64,000 nt of DNA, taken from contig JAKOVW010000032.1 of the NCBI GenBank assembly GCA_029781865.1, positions 124,001 through 188,000 on the forward strand, read 5' to 3'. Below are positions 11,001-20,317 of the stretch, in pieces. Each line of letters starts with the position of its first letter. Position 1 is the stretch's first letter. The translations under genes and the position numbers were made by a program. A model generated the notes under the pieces. The model was not told the origin of the DNA and searched no databases. It saw only the letters and a program-made list of their open reading frames with translations. This DNA comes from Bacteroidota bacterium. Its GTDB lineage: Bacteria; Bacteroidota; Bacteroidia; Chitinophagales; Saprospiraceae.

Positions 11001-11627
11001 TTAGTTCAAATAATTATCAATAAATAAAACCCTGGTTGAAGGAGGCAATTTGGCTTCGTCTATTATTGGGAATTGCCTTCTGTCAATCGTTATATTTTTT
11101 GAGCTTCCATCGATCACGACAGATTTACTCGCCATTGTTCTGAATTCTTTTTTAGCACCTGGTTCATTCAACGCAAATGCAACATGATCAAACAAAAAAT
11201 TGAGATTGGACTGATCCGGGATGTCCGGATAAATCAATTGATTCAAAGTCTTATTGTCTAATTTTTTGATTTCAGCATCGGAAGGTACCAGAATCATAAA
11301 CTCGAACTTGTCAATTCTGGTCAGGATATCAGCATACTTGCCTCTTGCAAGGAATTCTCCAAAGAGGGAATACCCTTCTTTGGCTTTAACTAACTTAACA
11401 ATTTCATTGTATTGAGACTTTACTGCCTCTGAGGCCAAATAAACCTCGGATGATTTGTTTTCTTCTGTTTTAGAAACAGAAGAACCCCCAACCTGAGAAA
11501 GTTGGTCAGATGTCGCTTTGTTCCTGCAGGCACAGGAAAAGAAACAAAGGACAAGTAAAAAACAGATGATAGACCATGAGAAATAACATGGAATAACAGA
11601 GGCTTCAGTCTGGTTATGTCTTTTCAT
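11001..11627 (-). CDS. FAS1 (fasciclin)-like lipoprotein
   Basis: A 208-residue protein. The ATG at 11627 is preferred over an in-frame TTG 18 bp upstream. A hydrophobic segment ends in a lipobox-like LCFFSC, followed by a low-complexity Ser/Glu/Lys linker, so it is probably an outer-membrane lipoprotein. The remainder resembles a FAS1 domain: FEFMILVPSDAEIKKL matches the first conserved block, LFDHVAF the H-box, and VLFIDNYL the terminal strand. FAS1 domains mediate cell-cell or matrix adhesion. It is the gene immediately upstream of the giant surface protein with a 25 bp gap, which suggests that the pair are expressed, and perhaps act, together. The FAS1 match is by eye and the domain looks diverged. 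Confidence 0.75.
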   Translation of the reverse strand: MKRHNQTEASVIPCYFSWSIICFLLVLCFFSCACRNKATSDQLSQVGGSSVSKTEENKSSEVYLASEAVKSQYNEIVKLVKAKEGYSLFGEFLARGKYADILTRIDKFEFMILVPSDAEIKKLDNKTLNQLIYPDIPDQSNLNFLFDHVAFALNEPGAKKEFRTMASKSVVIDGSSKNITIDRRQFPIIDEAKLPPSTRVLFIDNYLN

Positions 11628-11720
11628 CCTAAGTTTGGTTGTCAAATAACTTAATTAAATAGCTAGCTAGAAAAAATCTATCTAACAGCAACTCAATAAG
11701 TTATAATATATCGCTTCGTA

Positions 11721-11741
11721 TAAGAGGCTTCGTCCCTCTTA
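11721..11741 (-). other. 7-bp stem-loop in the presumed leader of the FAS1-like gene
   Basis: TAAGAGG (11721-11727) and CCTCTTA (11735-11741) are exact inverted repeats around a 7-nt loop, between the candidate promoter and the start codon. Function unknown. Confidence 0.4.
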
Positions 11742-11752
11742 TTAATACCTTG

Positions 11753-11760
11753 CAAATATA
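11753..11760 (-). promoter_or_regulatory. candidate -7 element TATATTTG upstream of the FAS1-like gene
   Basis: Read on the minus strand this is TATATTTG, a perfect match to the Bacteroidota -7 consensus TAnnTTTG. It would start a leader of about 120 nt. No TTG -33 element lies at the usual distance, so support is moderate. Confidence 0.45.
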
Positions 11761-11869
11761 GATTTAGGCTTTATTGCTTGTATTTCGATTTTAACAAATA
11801 TTAATATATTTTTTTTAATTACATGTATAATACTAATTTTAAAATAAAAACAAATTACTAATATACATA

Positions 11870-11917
11870 ATATGAATTTTTTTATGGTTTTCAACTCTGT
11901 TAAAACTCAATTCATAT
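11870..11917. repeat. nested inverted repeat in an AT-rich spacer
   Basis: ATATGAATT (11870-11878) is the exact reverse complement of AATTCATAT (11909-11917). Between them GTTTTCAAC and GTTAAAAC form an inner stem with one bulge. No T-run follows on either strand, so it is not an ordinary terminator; a binding site or chance structure are both possible. Confidence 0.35.
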
Positions 11918-12215
11918 ATAAAAAAACAAAATATTGTAAACTCTTTTTTCTAATTGATTTACGTATTTAAAAAAAATATAATCTGAGGAAGGCTTTTTAG
12001 CATTTCTTTGCAATAGTGAGGTTGGATGTTTTAAAATTTCAGAACGAAATATACCTATTCACAAATTCCAAAAACTGATTTGAAAGGAAAGTAAATTGAG
12101 TAATTAAAACCAGATTTCAGGTTACGATCTCATGCCACCCTAATTCAAAAGCGTGTATTTAGAATCCCCTGTTCCTGGCTAAAATGAAAGGAATCAACTT
12201 TGTAACCTGGACCGA

Positions 12216-12809
12216 TTACCGATAAAGTACCGAGTCAATAGCAATTATTTCCAGATTGTCTGAAAACTTCAGAGAGGACTGAATCCGATAAGTCTTATCG
12301 CTCAATCTCAGATCTGAGCGGTTATCTGCGATAAACACATCCTGACCCGCCAGTGTCCTGAAAACCATACCCGGATTCACCTTCCTGGGGGTAGATATGA
12401 TGTGATTGATAAAAAATTTGAGCTTATAAGCATTGTTATTACCAGAGGTATCAATTAATCTCTTCTGGTCTGGTTCGGGAATTTGCTTGAATCCCTTATT
12501 GCTTACAGCTACTATGATATAACTCTGATTATCTGCATTGACAAACAGGTGATTATTCTTGCAATGATTCAACACGTTGATAAAATCCTCCATGTCCGGT
12601 ATGAAATTCAATTGTTTATAAATTTCAAGCATCATGTCTTTAGACTTCTGAATCTTCTTTTCGTCCTCAGGAGAATTTGGCTTAATATTTTTGATCACAG
12701 TATCCTGGGATGCACCTTGCGCTTCCTGCTTGGATCGATTGCAGCAATTGAACCCAATGACAAAAAGTATTAATAAACCAAAGTACTTTGTTGTTCTGCG
12801 TGATTTCAT
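12216..12809 (-). CDS. FAS1-like lipoprotein, second copy
   Basis: A 197-residue protein from ATG 12809; a longer frame exists upstream, but the export signal begins here. The hydrophobic LLILFVIGF stretch ends in a lipobox-like FNCC, predicting a lipoprotein. The C-terminal 130 residues follow the FAS1 order: SYIIVAVSNKGFKQI, then LKFFINHIIS, then FRTLAGQDVFIADN, ending in IIAIDSVLYR. It is a distant paralogue of the FAS1-like gene at 11001-11627 and points the same way, but 588 bp separate them. It has its own candidate promoter at 12862-12869. Adhesion is the likely role by family; the partner is unknown. Confidence 0.7.
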   Translation of the reverse strand: MKSRRTTKYFGLLILFVIGFNCCNRSKQEAQGASQDTVIKNIKPNSPEDEKKIQKSKDMMLEIYKQLNFIPDMEDFINVLNHCKNNHLFVNADNQSYIIVAVSNKGFKQIPEPDQKRLIDTSGNNNAYKLKFFINHIISTPRKVNPGMVFRTLAGQDVFIADNRSDLRLSDKTYRIQSSLKFSDNLEIIAIDSVLYR

Positions 12810-12861
12810 GATATTCCTTTGTTGAATTTGAATGAATTTCAAATGGAAACAATTCCGGTCA

Positions 12862-12869
12862 CAAAAGTA
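12862..12869 (-). promoter_or_regulatory. candidate -7 element TACTTTTG for the second FAS1-like gene
   Basis: Minus-strand TACTTTTG fits TAnnTTTG about 53 bp before the ATG at 12809. No clear -33 TTG is seen. Its presence supports the shorter start, because the longer frame would begin upstream of it. Confidence 0.4.
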
Positions 12870-12990
12870 GCACGCTTGCCCAAATGACTTCACTATTGCC
12901 GACAAATAAAATGCACCTGGCTTTTCATCCGGATAACGTAACCATAAACTTCCGGATAACAAATAAGTGAAATAGCAAAAATCAGCTCAT

Positions 12991-12998
12991 TACCTTTG
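12991..12998 (+). promoter_or_regulatory. -7 element TACCTTTG directly before the carboxyltransferase start
   Basis: TACCTTTG matches TAnnTTTG and ends 4 bp before the ATG at 13003. Transcription would begin at or very near the start codon, implying a leaderless or nearly leaderless mRNA. Confidence 0.5.
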
Positions 12999-13002
12999 TG
13001 TT

Positions 13003-14547
13003 ATGCATAAGAAGAAATTAGAAATATTAAATGCAAAAAAGAATGATGCCCTTATCGGCGGAGGGCAATTGAGAATCAACTCTCAACATGCCAAACGCAA
13101 ATTAACTGCCAGGGAACGCATCGATTTATTATGCGACCCGGGAAGTTTTGAAGAAATGGGCATGCTGGTCACCCACCGGACTTCGGATTTCGGTATGGAG
13201 GAACAGATTTTTTTTGGCGATGGTGTAGTGACCGGGTATGGGAATGTGCTCGGCCGGTTGGTTTACATTTTTGCGCAAGACTTTACAGTATTCGGAGGCT
13301 CACTTTCAGAAACTCATGCCGAAAAAATTTGCCGTATCATGGAAATGGCATTGAAAAATGGAGCCCCCTTAATCGGTTTGAACGATTCTGGTGGAGCTAG
13401 AATTCAGGAAGGAGTTCGATCCTTAGCAGGTTACGCAGATATATTTTACCGCAATGTTCGTGCGTCCGGGGTCATTCCTCAAATTTCCGCCATTATGGGT
13501 CCATGTGCCGGAGGAGCTGTTTATTCGCCGGCAATTACTGATTTTATACTCATGGTCGAACAAAGCAGCTATATGTTCGTGACCGGGCCAAATGTGGTCA
13601 AAACTGTAACCAATGAAGAAGTGAGCTCAGAAAGTCTGGGTGGCGCTCATACACACGCGGTGAAAAGTGGTGTGAGTCAATTCACTGCAGAGCATGATGC
13701 GGATTGCATCGATAAAATAAAAAAGTTACTATCTTATATTCCTCAAAATTGTGAAGAAAGGCCACCGCGGTTGGATTATATCCTGGCTGATGAATCCAGA
13801 GCCGGGCTCTCCTCAATCATTCCGGATAACGCGTCCCATCCCTATGATATGAAACAGGTTATTGCAGAAACGCTGGATGCGGATAGCTTTTTTGAAGTAC
13901 AGGAAGAGTACGCGGAAAATATTATTGTCGGATTCGGACGAATTGCCGGCAGAAGCATTGGCATCATTGCAAACCAACCAATGGTGTTGGCTGGATGTCT
14001 GGATGTCAATGCCTCGAAAAAAGGTGCACGGTTCGTGAGATTCTGTGATTGTTTCAATATTCCATTACTCGTTTTTGAAGATGTGCCGGGCTTCCTTCCG
14101 GGTACGGACCAGGAATGGAATGCTGTAATCACAAACGGAGCTAAATTGCTTTATGCTTTTAGCGAAGCAACTGTCCCCAGAATTACAGTTATTACCAGAA
14201 AAGCTTATGGAGGTGCTTATGACGTAATGAACAGCAAACACATTGGTGCCGATTTTAATTTTGCCTGGCCTTCAGCGGAGATCGCAGTTATGGGTGCTAA
14301 AGGGGCCAGCGAAATCATTTTCAAAAAAGAAATTGAAGCTTCAGATAATCCGGTAAAAATGTTATTCGACAAGGAAACGGAATATGCTGAAAAATTCGCC
14401 AATCCCTATCATGCCGCAGCACGGGGATTTATTGATGAAGTCATCGATCCAACCATTACCCGCATCAAACTGATCAAAGCGTTTGCAAGTCTGGAAAACA
14501 AAGTAGACAACCTACCAAGAAAAAAACATGGCAACATACCACTCTAG
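13003..14547 (+). CDS. acyl-CoA carboxylase carboxyltransferase (propionyl-CoA carboxylase beta type)
   Basis: 514 residues, the usual length of PccB-type beta subunits. The enzyme moves the carboxyl group from carboxybiotin to propionyl-CoA or a related acyl-CoA in the cytoplasm. Visible hallmarks are the crotonase-fold carboxyltransferase segments: [24 protein letters not shown], the oxyanion glycines in [22 protein letters not shown], and in the second half [26 protein letters not shown] and the C-terminal [12 protein letters not shown]. The biotin carboxylase/carrier subunit is not in the window. Substrate (propionyl- versus methylcrotonyl-CoA) cannot be fixed from sequence alone; propionyl-CoA is favoured. 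A ferredoxin gene follows 46 bp downstream with its own promoter-like element. Confidence 0.93.
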   Translation: MHKKKLEILNAKKNDALIGGGQLRINSQHAKRKLTARERIDLLCDPGSFEEMGMLVTHRTSDFGMEEQIFFGDGVVTGYGNVLGRLVYIFAQDFTVFGGSLSETHAEKICRIMEMALKNGAPLIGLNDSGGARIQEGVRSLAGYADIFYRNVRASGVIPQISAIMGPCAGGAVYSPAITDFILMVEQSSYMFVTGPNVVKTVTNEEVSSESLGGAHTHAVKSGVSQFTAEHDADCIDKIKKLLSYIPQNCEERPPRLDYILADESRAGLSSIIPDNASHPYDMKQVIAETLDADSFFEVQEEYAENIIVGFGRIAGRSIGIIANQPMVLAGCLDVNASKKGARFVRFCDCFNIPLLVFEDVPGFLPGTDQEWNAVITNGAKLLYAFSEATVPRITVITRKAYGGAYDVMNSKHIGADFNFAWPSAEIAVMGAKGASEIIFKKEIEASDNPVKMLFDKETEYAEKFANPYHAAARGFIDEVIDPTITRIKLIKAFASLENKVDNLPRKKHGNIPL

Positions 14548-14581
14548 ACACAAAGGGGTTTCAAACCTCGGTGGTTTGGCT

Positions 14582-14589
14582 TAAATTTG
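14582..14589 (+). promoter_or_regulatory. -7 element TAAATTTG directly before the ferredoxin start
   Basis: TAAATTTG matches TAnnTTTG and ends 4 bp before ATG 14594, the same geometry as at 12991. A leaderless transcript is implied. Confidence 0.45.
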
Positions 14590-14593
14590 CATT

Positions 14594-14941
14594 ATGGCAA
14601 TCATTATAACTGACGAATGTATAAACTGTGGTGCGTGTGAACCAGAGTGTCCAAACAATGCTATATATGAAGGTGGAATTGAATGGGCCATGGCAGATGG
14701 CACAAAATTAAATGGATCATACACACTTGAGGACGGTACAGAAGTTGACGTAAATGATAAAAGATCACCAATCAGCAATGAATACTACTTTATTGTTCCC
14801 GATAAATGCACAGAATGCATGGGTTTCCATGATGAGCCTCAATGTGCATCCGTATGTCCGGTAGATTGCTGTGTTCCCGATCCCGACCGGAAAGAATCAA
14901 AAGAAACACTGCTTGCCCGTCAAAGCAAATTGCATTCTTAA
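14594..14941 (+). CDS. 4Fe-4S dicluster ferredoxin
   Basis: 115 residues. The N-terminus carries [12 protein letters not shown], a classic CxxCxxCxxxCP cluster ligand set, and the second set is [18 protein letters not shown], with an insertion between the second and third cysteines as in Chromatium-type ferredoxins. It is therefore a cytoplasmic electron carrier holding two [4Fe-4S] clusters. About 45 residues separate the two halves. The partner enzyme is not evident here; the upstream carboxyltransferase does not need one, so the adjacency is probably incidental. The gene converges tail-to-tail with the subtilase gene with a 16 bp gap. Confidence 0.92.
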   Translation: MAIIITDECINCGACEPECPNNAIYEGGIEWAMADGTKLNGSYTLEDGTEVDVNDKRSPISNEYYFIVPDKCTECMGFHDEPQCASVCPVDCCVPDPDRKESKETLLARQSKLHS

Positions 14942-14957
14942 ATTATCCTGATATTCA

Positions 14958-17900
14958 TTAATTCCTTTTTTCAATTTTACGGATCAATTGATGATTGGAC
15001 GTAATTACATTGATCGTATATATTCCATCTGCAACATCTTGCAATGAAAGATCCAATAATTCAGCATTAATATTTGATTTCAAATCAACCATTTTTCCTT
15101 CCGCGTTAAACAAACGATATAAAAGAATTTGCTCAATACATTTTACAAACACATGATTCCCGGTTGGATTCGGATAGATTGAAATCAACGCATCTGCAAT
15201 TTTAGTTTCCCGGTTACCGGTTAAAGTCAAATCAATATTTACTGACCGGTTATACGTCCCGCAAGGATTCGAAATAGTTAATTTCACCCGGTAAATTTTC
15301 GCTGAGTCAAAGGTGTGTAATGGATTTATTTCCGAAGAGAATGTACCATCACCAAAATCCCACAAATAGGTATACGCATTAACTGAAGTATTGTTGAACT
15401 GAACTGTTCTTCCGGTAACGATGGTATAATTATAGTTGACGGTGGGAGAACTGACAACCGGGAGATCTTTAATTAAGATTGCATCGTTATTTGAATCAGA
15501 TTTAATTTTTAGAATCACCCGCTTCGTTCCTTCTGTTGTGTATTTGGTCGTGAATGGTCCTCTCCCATTAAAATTCCTGGGCGTACCAGCCAATCCAACA
15601 TCCCACAAATACGATTTACCATTAATGGATGAACTATCATTAAACGTAACGTTCTTTTTATTACAACCAGGATTTGGATTAATCGTAAAGTCTGCTGCTG
15701 CTGTACCGGCTAATTTCTCTCTGACCTGCACGTTATCTAAAAAAGTTCGGTCTCCTATCCCACGTACTATTTCGAACTCTACTACAATTTTTGAACCTTT
15801 AAATTCGGATAAGTCATAGGCCAGCCAATACCAAGCCGTGTCGGTTGGCAACCAATTTTGATTGCTGGTTGGATCGACCGTATTTATTTCTGTCGAAGTA
15901 CCGGATAAAAACACCCGTTCCTTTATTTCTGATCCGCATACTTGTCTCACTTTAATGCGTATGCTGTCAAAATAAATATTTGTCGCATAATGATGGACAG
16001 CAAGATCAACATACAAATAGGGCTGAATTGAATTCGTTAGATCAGCTGTTTGGGAAATCAGATTTACGGGAAAGCTGTTATAAATTGAATTTTGATTCGC
16101 AAACATGATGGCATTTCCGTTTCCGTTGTTTTTATCTTTTACGTTTACCAGATTCCATTTGGAATCACCGGCTTCATTTCTTTGCAACCATTGGGCTGGG
16201 AAATTCGGTCCATCAAAATTTTCCAGCATAGGATAGACACCAACTTTCTCCGGAAGCTCCAGAATAGTAAGGGGTATAAATACCGTATCATTAAAGTGAT
16301 TTTCATCCTGCACAAATTCAATCCACGCAGTCAGCGTCTGTACTCCATAATTTGAAATGACAATTGCACTATCAAAAAATACTTCCAATGTATCATAAGG
16401 ATTAATAGATGCAGAAAAATAATTTTCTACCACTTTGTTTTTACTTATTGCATGTAATGTAAACCCGGATTGAATCTGCACTGTACGGTTGATCACTTTG
16501 AAATATGGTCTCAGCAATAATTCACCGCAACTATACAGCTCTTGAGGATTTTTTTCTGAATTTGCCAATGCCAGATCTTTTGTAATGGAACATCCTATTA
16601 AGGTATCCGGAGTATTTATTGCCAATTCCCTTCTGGACATTGCTGATCTTTCAAAACCGGAAATGGAAAACCATTTTGTAATTCTCGGATCCTTGTTCGG
16701 CAATTTTATAAATGTATCATTAGTAATTGCTATAGGATCCATGTACTTGTCCCCTAATTGAAAAATTTGAAAACTGTCCTTGGATGCTCTCTTCCAATTC
16801 AATACAATTTCATCCGGACAATTTTTAACTATTTGAAATCCCTGTACACCATTCGTAACTGTAAAATATCCACTCCGGTCCGATTTATTTCCCTGAATAA
16901 TTTCAATCTGACAAGAGTCTGACGACAAATTATTTGGAATAAATATGCTATGTAATCTTGTACCTGGTGGTTCGGTGCCAAAATTTTGCCAATGCGCCCC
17001 AGCGTCAGCAGAGAAGTTTATTTTAATACTATCCCCTCCCTGACAATTATAATAAACCTGTGTGCTTTCGGTGATATTGAATTTCTCACCACCAATCGGA
17101 TAATTCAGTTTTACATACTGATCTTCGATTTCATTTAAAACATAAAAATCCACTTTATTGGATGGTACAAATTTTCCTTTGACTCTGATGATGTACTTTC
17201 CCGGTACAGGTGATGGAATAAATACTTGTTCAAAATTATTGAGGGTATCCATTCCAGGTTTTGCTCCTTCTGCTAAAGTCACTGCATTCGGAGTTGGATT
17301 TAATACCCATGGTTTATAAACACTTCCTGAAGGAGTAACCACTTCGAGATCCAAATCATTTATGAGTGCTTTGCTTGCAAGCAATGATGCTTCAGGTTCT
17401 GCCCAATAAATCATGAACTTCGCAAAAATATTTCCGTTTCCAATGTCAATACTATATTCCTGAGTTTCCCCATTCAAAATGCGATGTTTCTGATATCTGT
17501 TTTCAGATATGAGCTTATACGCTTTGTAAGCATCAATGACTCCAAATCCAAATTGATAATCAGGACCCGGAACCCCAATATCTGTTGCAGTATTCATAAT
17601 AGCTGCTTTAATTAATGCAGATTCCGGATTTTGCCCGTTATGCAATTTTTTATACGCTTCATAAAGCAAAGCACAAACCCCTGACACACCGGGCGCAGCT
17701 GCAGACGTCCCCCCAAAAACCTGAGTACTATTGTCTGGTGCGGTTGATAATTCATCCGTTCCGCGTGCAGAAATTTCAGGCTTTAACCGACCGTCTTTTG
17801 CAGGACCTCGACTTGAACTCGTTTCAAGAGTTCCATCCATTCTCAGATTTGCAGTAGTCAAAACATTTTTACCAATTTTGTGTCCACCTGTAACATTACC

Positions 17901-18989
17901 CCATTGATTACCTGCTCCATAACCACAATCAGCACCATTCGAATTTCCGGCTGAGAACACGTGAAGCAATTCAGGATTCTCAAATATCTGTTTGTCCACA
18001 ACCTGTGCTTCAATAGTGTAACCCATATTGCATCCATTGCTATACGAAGTATTCGTTATAACTACTCCTTCATTTAAATGATAATCCAGCGTTTTATCCA
18101 GAAAATCCGGTTGATAATTTATGATATACAATTCAGCGCCAGGTGCCATCCCTTCTATAACCGGATCATAATTTCCGGCACCTGTTAAAATTCCCGATAC
18201 TCCATCTCCGTGTGTTCCTGCATCATCTCTTACATCTTCATGTATTCGGCCCTGAAAGTCGATGTGAGGACCTACAAATCCATCATCTCTGACCATAACT
18301 TTTACTCCATTTCCTTTTAGAAAAAGTTGCTCCTTGGTATTTGCCGCGATCATATTGACTCTATGCATGCTTCTGCCTTCGCGGTCTTCAGGTTCTCCCG
18401 GAGCTGATTCACAATCCAGAAATTCTGCCCAGGGCTGTTGACTCAACCATTCCAATTCTTGCTCCGATACTTTGACATAAAAAACATTGTTGTATGCATA
18501 GAAGCGGTCTGTAACGATTTTATGCTGAATCAACTCCTGTTGAATTTTAGATGCTTCTACATCCTTCATGTATTTTACTACAACCAGAGATTTGTTTGCT
18601 TCTTTGATGCATGAATTCCCATACAACAGCTGTCCCGATAGTTTATAGTTTTTGCTCAGTGAATAAGTAGCCAGCAATCCGTTAAATTTTGTTCTGTAAT
18701 GTAATCCTGCAGCATTTATGGAAACGAGGTAATGCAGATCCGGAATGTATTCGAGTATTTCTAAACCATCGCGAGTTAGTTTTTGAATTTCGTCATTGCT
18801 CAACAGATGATCAAATTGCAAAACGCGATAGTATCTTCCAAAAGCCAATTCTGAATCTTGATACTCCATCAATTGGACCGAAGCTTCCTTTTTAAATTGC
18901 AATCCATTATGCCAATGGATATTTCCTTGTCCGGAAATTCTGCAAGTCAGAAGTACGAGGCCTAAAAGAATATATTGAACTCCCTTCAT
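14958..18989 (-). CDS. secreted S8 subtilisin-family peptidase with T9SS type A C-terminus
   Basis: 1343 residues from ATG 18989; an upstream ATG at 19028 would add 13 residues before the signal peptide. The order is signal peptide, an N-terminal prodomain-like region (about residues 35-190), then the subtilase core with Asp in VMVRDDG (about 235), His in GTHGDGVSG (260), Asn in VFSAGNSNG and Ser in GGTSAAAPG (429). Beta-rich and PKD-like modules follow (YLWDFGDGTFSS), and the end carries IYPNPTGNHVFVK and a beta sandwich typical of T9SS type A sorting domains. It should be exported and attached to, or released from, the cell surface. It lies 128 bp downstream of a lipoprotein that resembles its own prodomain, at the end of the exosortase gene row. 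Confidence 0.92.
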   Translation of the reverse strand: MKGVQYILLGLVLLTCRISGQGNIHWHNGLQFKKEASVQLMEYQDSELAFGRYYRVLQFDHLLSNDEIQKLTRDGLEILEYIPDLHYLVSINAAGLHYRTKFNGLLATYSLSKNYKLSGQLLYGNSCIKEANKSLVVVKYMKDVEASKIQQELIQHKIVTDRFYAYNNVFYVKVSEQELEWLSQQPWAEFLDCESAPGEPEDREGRSMHRVNMIAANTKEQLFLKGNGVKVMVRDDGFVGPHIDFQGRIHEDVRDDAGTHGDGVSGILTGAGNYDPVIEGMAPGAELYIINYQPDFLDKTLDYHLNEGVVITNTSYSNGCNMGYTIEAQVVDKQIFENPELLHVFSAGNSNGADCGYGAGNQWGNVTGGHKIGKNVLTTANLRMDGTLETSSSRGPAKDGRLKPEISARGTDELSTAPDNSTQVFGGTSAAAPGVSGVCALLYEAYKKLHNGQNPESALIKAAIMNTATDIGVPGPDYQFGFGVIDAYKAYKLISENRYQKHRILNGETQEYSIDIGNGNIFAKFMIYWAEPEASLLASKALINDLDLEVVTPSGSVYKPWVLNPTPNAVTLAEGAKPGMDTLNNFEQVFIPSPVPGKYIIRVKGKFVPSNKVDFYVLNEIEDQYVKLNYPIGGEKFNITESTQVYYNCQGGDSIKINFSADAGAHWQNFGTEPPGTRLHSIFIPNNLSSDSCQIEIIQGNKSDRSGYFTVTNGVQGFQIVKNCPDEIVLNWKRASKDSFQIFQLGDKYMDPIAITNDTFIKLPNKDPRITKWFSISGFERSAMSRRELAINTPDTLIGCSITKDLALANSEKNPQELYSCGELLLRPYFKVINRTVQIQSGFTLHAISKNKVVENYFSASINPYDTLEVFFDSAIVISNYGVQTLTAWIEFVQDENHFNDTVFIPLTILELPEKVGVYPMLENFDGPNFPAQWLQRNEAGDSKWNLVNVKDKNNGNGNAIMFANQNSIYNSFPVNLISQTADLTNSIQPYLYVDLAVHHYATNIYFDSIRIKVRQVCGSEIKERVFLSGTSTEINTVDPTSNQNWLPTDTAWYWLAYDLSEFKGSKIVVEFEIVRGIGDRTFLDNVQVREKLAGTAAADFTINPNPGCNKKNVTFNDSSSINGKSYLWDVGLAGTPRNFNGRGPFTTKYTTEGTKRVILKIKSDSNNDAILIKDLPVVSSPTVNYNYTIVTGRTVQFNNTSVNAYTYLWDFGDGTFSSEINPLHTFDSAKIYRVKLTISNPCGTYNRSVNIDLTLTGNRETKIADALISIYPNPTGNHVFVKCIEQILLYRLFNAEGKMVDLKSNINAELLDLSLQDVADGIYTINVITSNHQLIRKIEKRN

Positions 18990-19117
18990 ATTAATTTCAT
19001 TAATTGAACAATGAGTGCCCGGAAACATTGGGTTAACACCAATAAAGATATGAATAATTACAGTTAAGAGAGTGGCTTTAACTAAATTCGCGGGAATCGC
19101 AATAGAACAAACTCAAG

Positions 19118-19663
19118 CTACTCTTTGTCGGGATCATAGTTGTCCTTGACAATACTCATCAATCGTAAACAGGGAAATTCCAATAAATGAAGCAATTGAT
19201 TGTGAGGCACCAGCATTCTGTAGAAATAATCTCTTTTAAATATCAATTTGCCATACTTACTCAATTCATCGTTATTTACTGTGGCGATTGTTTGTATCAG
19301 CACCATACTTTCACCCGGGGAATCCGCCAATTTTTTTAATTCCTGAATTTGCATTCCGGAAGCGAGTTTGTCCTGCGTTGAAAATGGAATTAATGATTTT
19401 ATCGGCGTTTTATCCAGATTCTTAGCACTCCACTTTACTTCCCAGCTACCCAGATACTGGGTTTCAAAAACAAATTCCTGGACCTGAATTCCTTGTTGAG
19501 CAAGGGATTTTTTTTCATTATCTGTGAGGACTCTTTTCGCATCAATTCTGCCAAATTGATATTTAGCACAATCCGCATTTCTGAAATCTGCCCATTCCTT
19601 TTTTGATGATCCACAAGAACAAATGAACAAACCAAAGACTATATAATAACCAACTAATTTCAT
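19118..19663 (-). CDS. lipoprotein resembling the subtilase N-terminal prodomain
   Basis: 181 residues. GLFICSC is a lipobox after a short hydrophobic stretch. The body has no obvious catalytic motif, but aligns by eye with residues about 50-190 of the neighbouring subtilase. VLTDNEKKSLAQQGIQVQEF parallels LLSNDEIQKLTRDGLEILEY; SLIPFSTQDKLASGM parallels ATYSLSKNYKLSGQL; and the last 55 residues share the pattern of a strand, a helix, then V..(N/E)QL..L...P. This suggests a stand-alone prodomain that could act as inhibitor or folding helper of the protease, anchored in a membrane. Its ATG overlaps the stop of the upstream membrane-protein gene by 4 nt, which ties it to the exosortase unit. The role is inference. 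Confidence 0.65.
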   Translation of the reverse strand: MKLVGYYIVFGLFICSCGSSKKEWADFRNADCAKYQFGRIDAKRVLTDNEKKSLAQQGIQVQEFVFETQYLGSWEVKWSAKNLDKTPIKSLIPFSTQDKLASGMQIQELKKLADSPGESMVLIQTIATVNNDELSKYGKLIFKRDYFYRMLVPHNQLLHLLEFPCLRLMSIVKDNYDPDKE

Positions 19664-20316
19664 TTTTGAAAACTCTTTATATAACTTGTAAATTGAGAAG
19701 AAAACAGACTATTCCTGAACCCGAATAATAACCATAGGCTAAAACCAAAAATGATACTAAAACCCAAAGTCAACATCATTGCAATTCTACCCGACAGGTT
19801 CAACGCAGAATCGCTCATGGTATAAATACCTATTTTCGAATCCGCGATGCCATAATAAGTCAGGAAAATACACTTCACAACAATCACAATTAACAACAAG
19901 AACAAGCTGATACCAATTGATTTCAACTTTAACTTAAAGGGAATTGGCGTCGCAATAAAAATGGAAATTAAAAATGCTACAGGAACCGTGAGCATATGAA
20001 AAACATAAACTTGTTTTGAATACGTTGAAATGGTATATTCTTTCATTTCATGTTTCGTCGCAAATTCCTTCTCCGCCTTAATTACAGCTGGATTTCCATA
20101 GACCATATAAAATACATTCGGTTCCATTTTATGCTGTTCATCCAGATAATCCTGTGTTTGAATATAAGCTTCAGGTAACGCCATTTTAACCGTATACTCT
20201 ACAGTACTTCTGAATATTTTGGAAACAATCGATTTTACCGGTTGAAAATTGAATAGATAGATCAGAAGTCCATAACTCAATAAGAAAATGCCAACAAATT
20301 TCAGAATGTCTTTCAT
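19660..20316 (-). CDS. membrane protein adjacent to exosortase (probable XrtH partner)
   Basis: 218 residues from ATG 20316. One transmembrane helix lies at the N-terminus (FVGIFLLSYGLLIYLF), then about 90 extracytoplasmic residues, then three hydrophobic helices in the C-terminal half. No catalytic motif is visible. It begins 1 bp after the exosortase stop codon and overlaps the next lipoprotein gene by 4 nt, so it is translationally coupled on both sides. Exosortase H loci in other bacteria often carry an associated membrane protein with this sort of architecture; that assignment rests on context and topology, not on recognised residues. Confidence 0.7.
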   Translation of the reverse strand: MKDILKFVGIFLLSYGLLIYLFNFQPVKSIVSKIFRSTVEYTVKMALPEAYIQTQDYLDEQHKMEPNVFYMVYGNPAVIKAEKEFATKHEMKEYTISTYSKQVYVFHMLTVPVAFLISIFIATPIPFKLKLKSIGISLFLLLIVIVVKCIFLTYYGIADSKIGIYTMSDSALNLSGRIAMMLTLGFSIIFGFSLWLLFGFRNSLFSSQFTSYIKSFQK

Positions 20317-20317
20317 T

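Larger units (their letters stand above)
11628..12215. other. AT-rich intergenic region
   Basis: A 588 bp gap without a credible gene. It contains a candidate promoter for the FAS1-like/giant-protein unit (11753-11760), a small stem-loop in the presumed leader (11721-11741) and a nested inverted repeat (11870-11917). About 11765-11990 is extremely A+T rich. The rest shows nothing recognisable. Confidence 0.6.
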
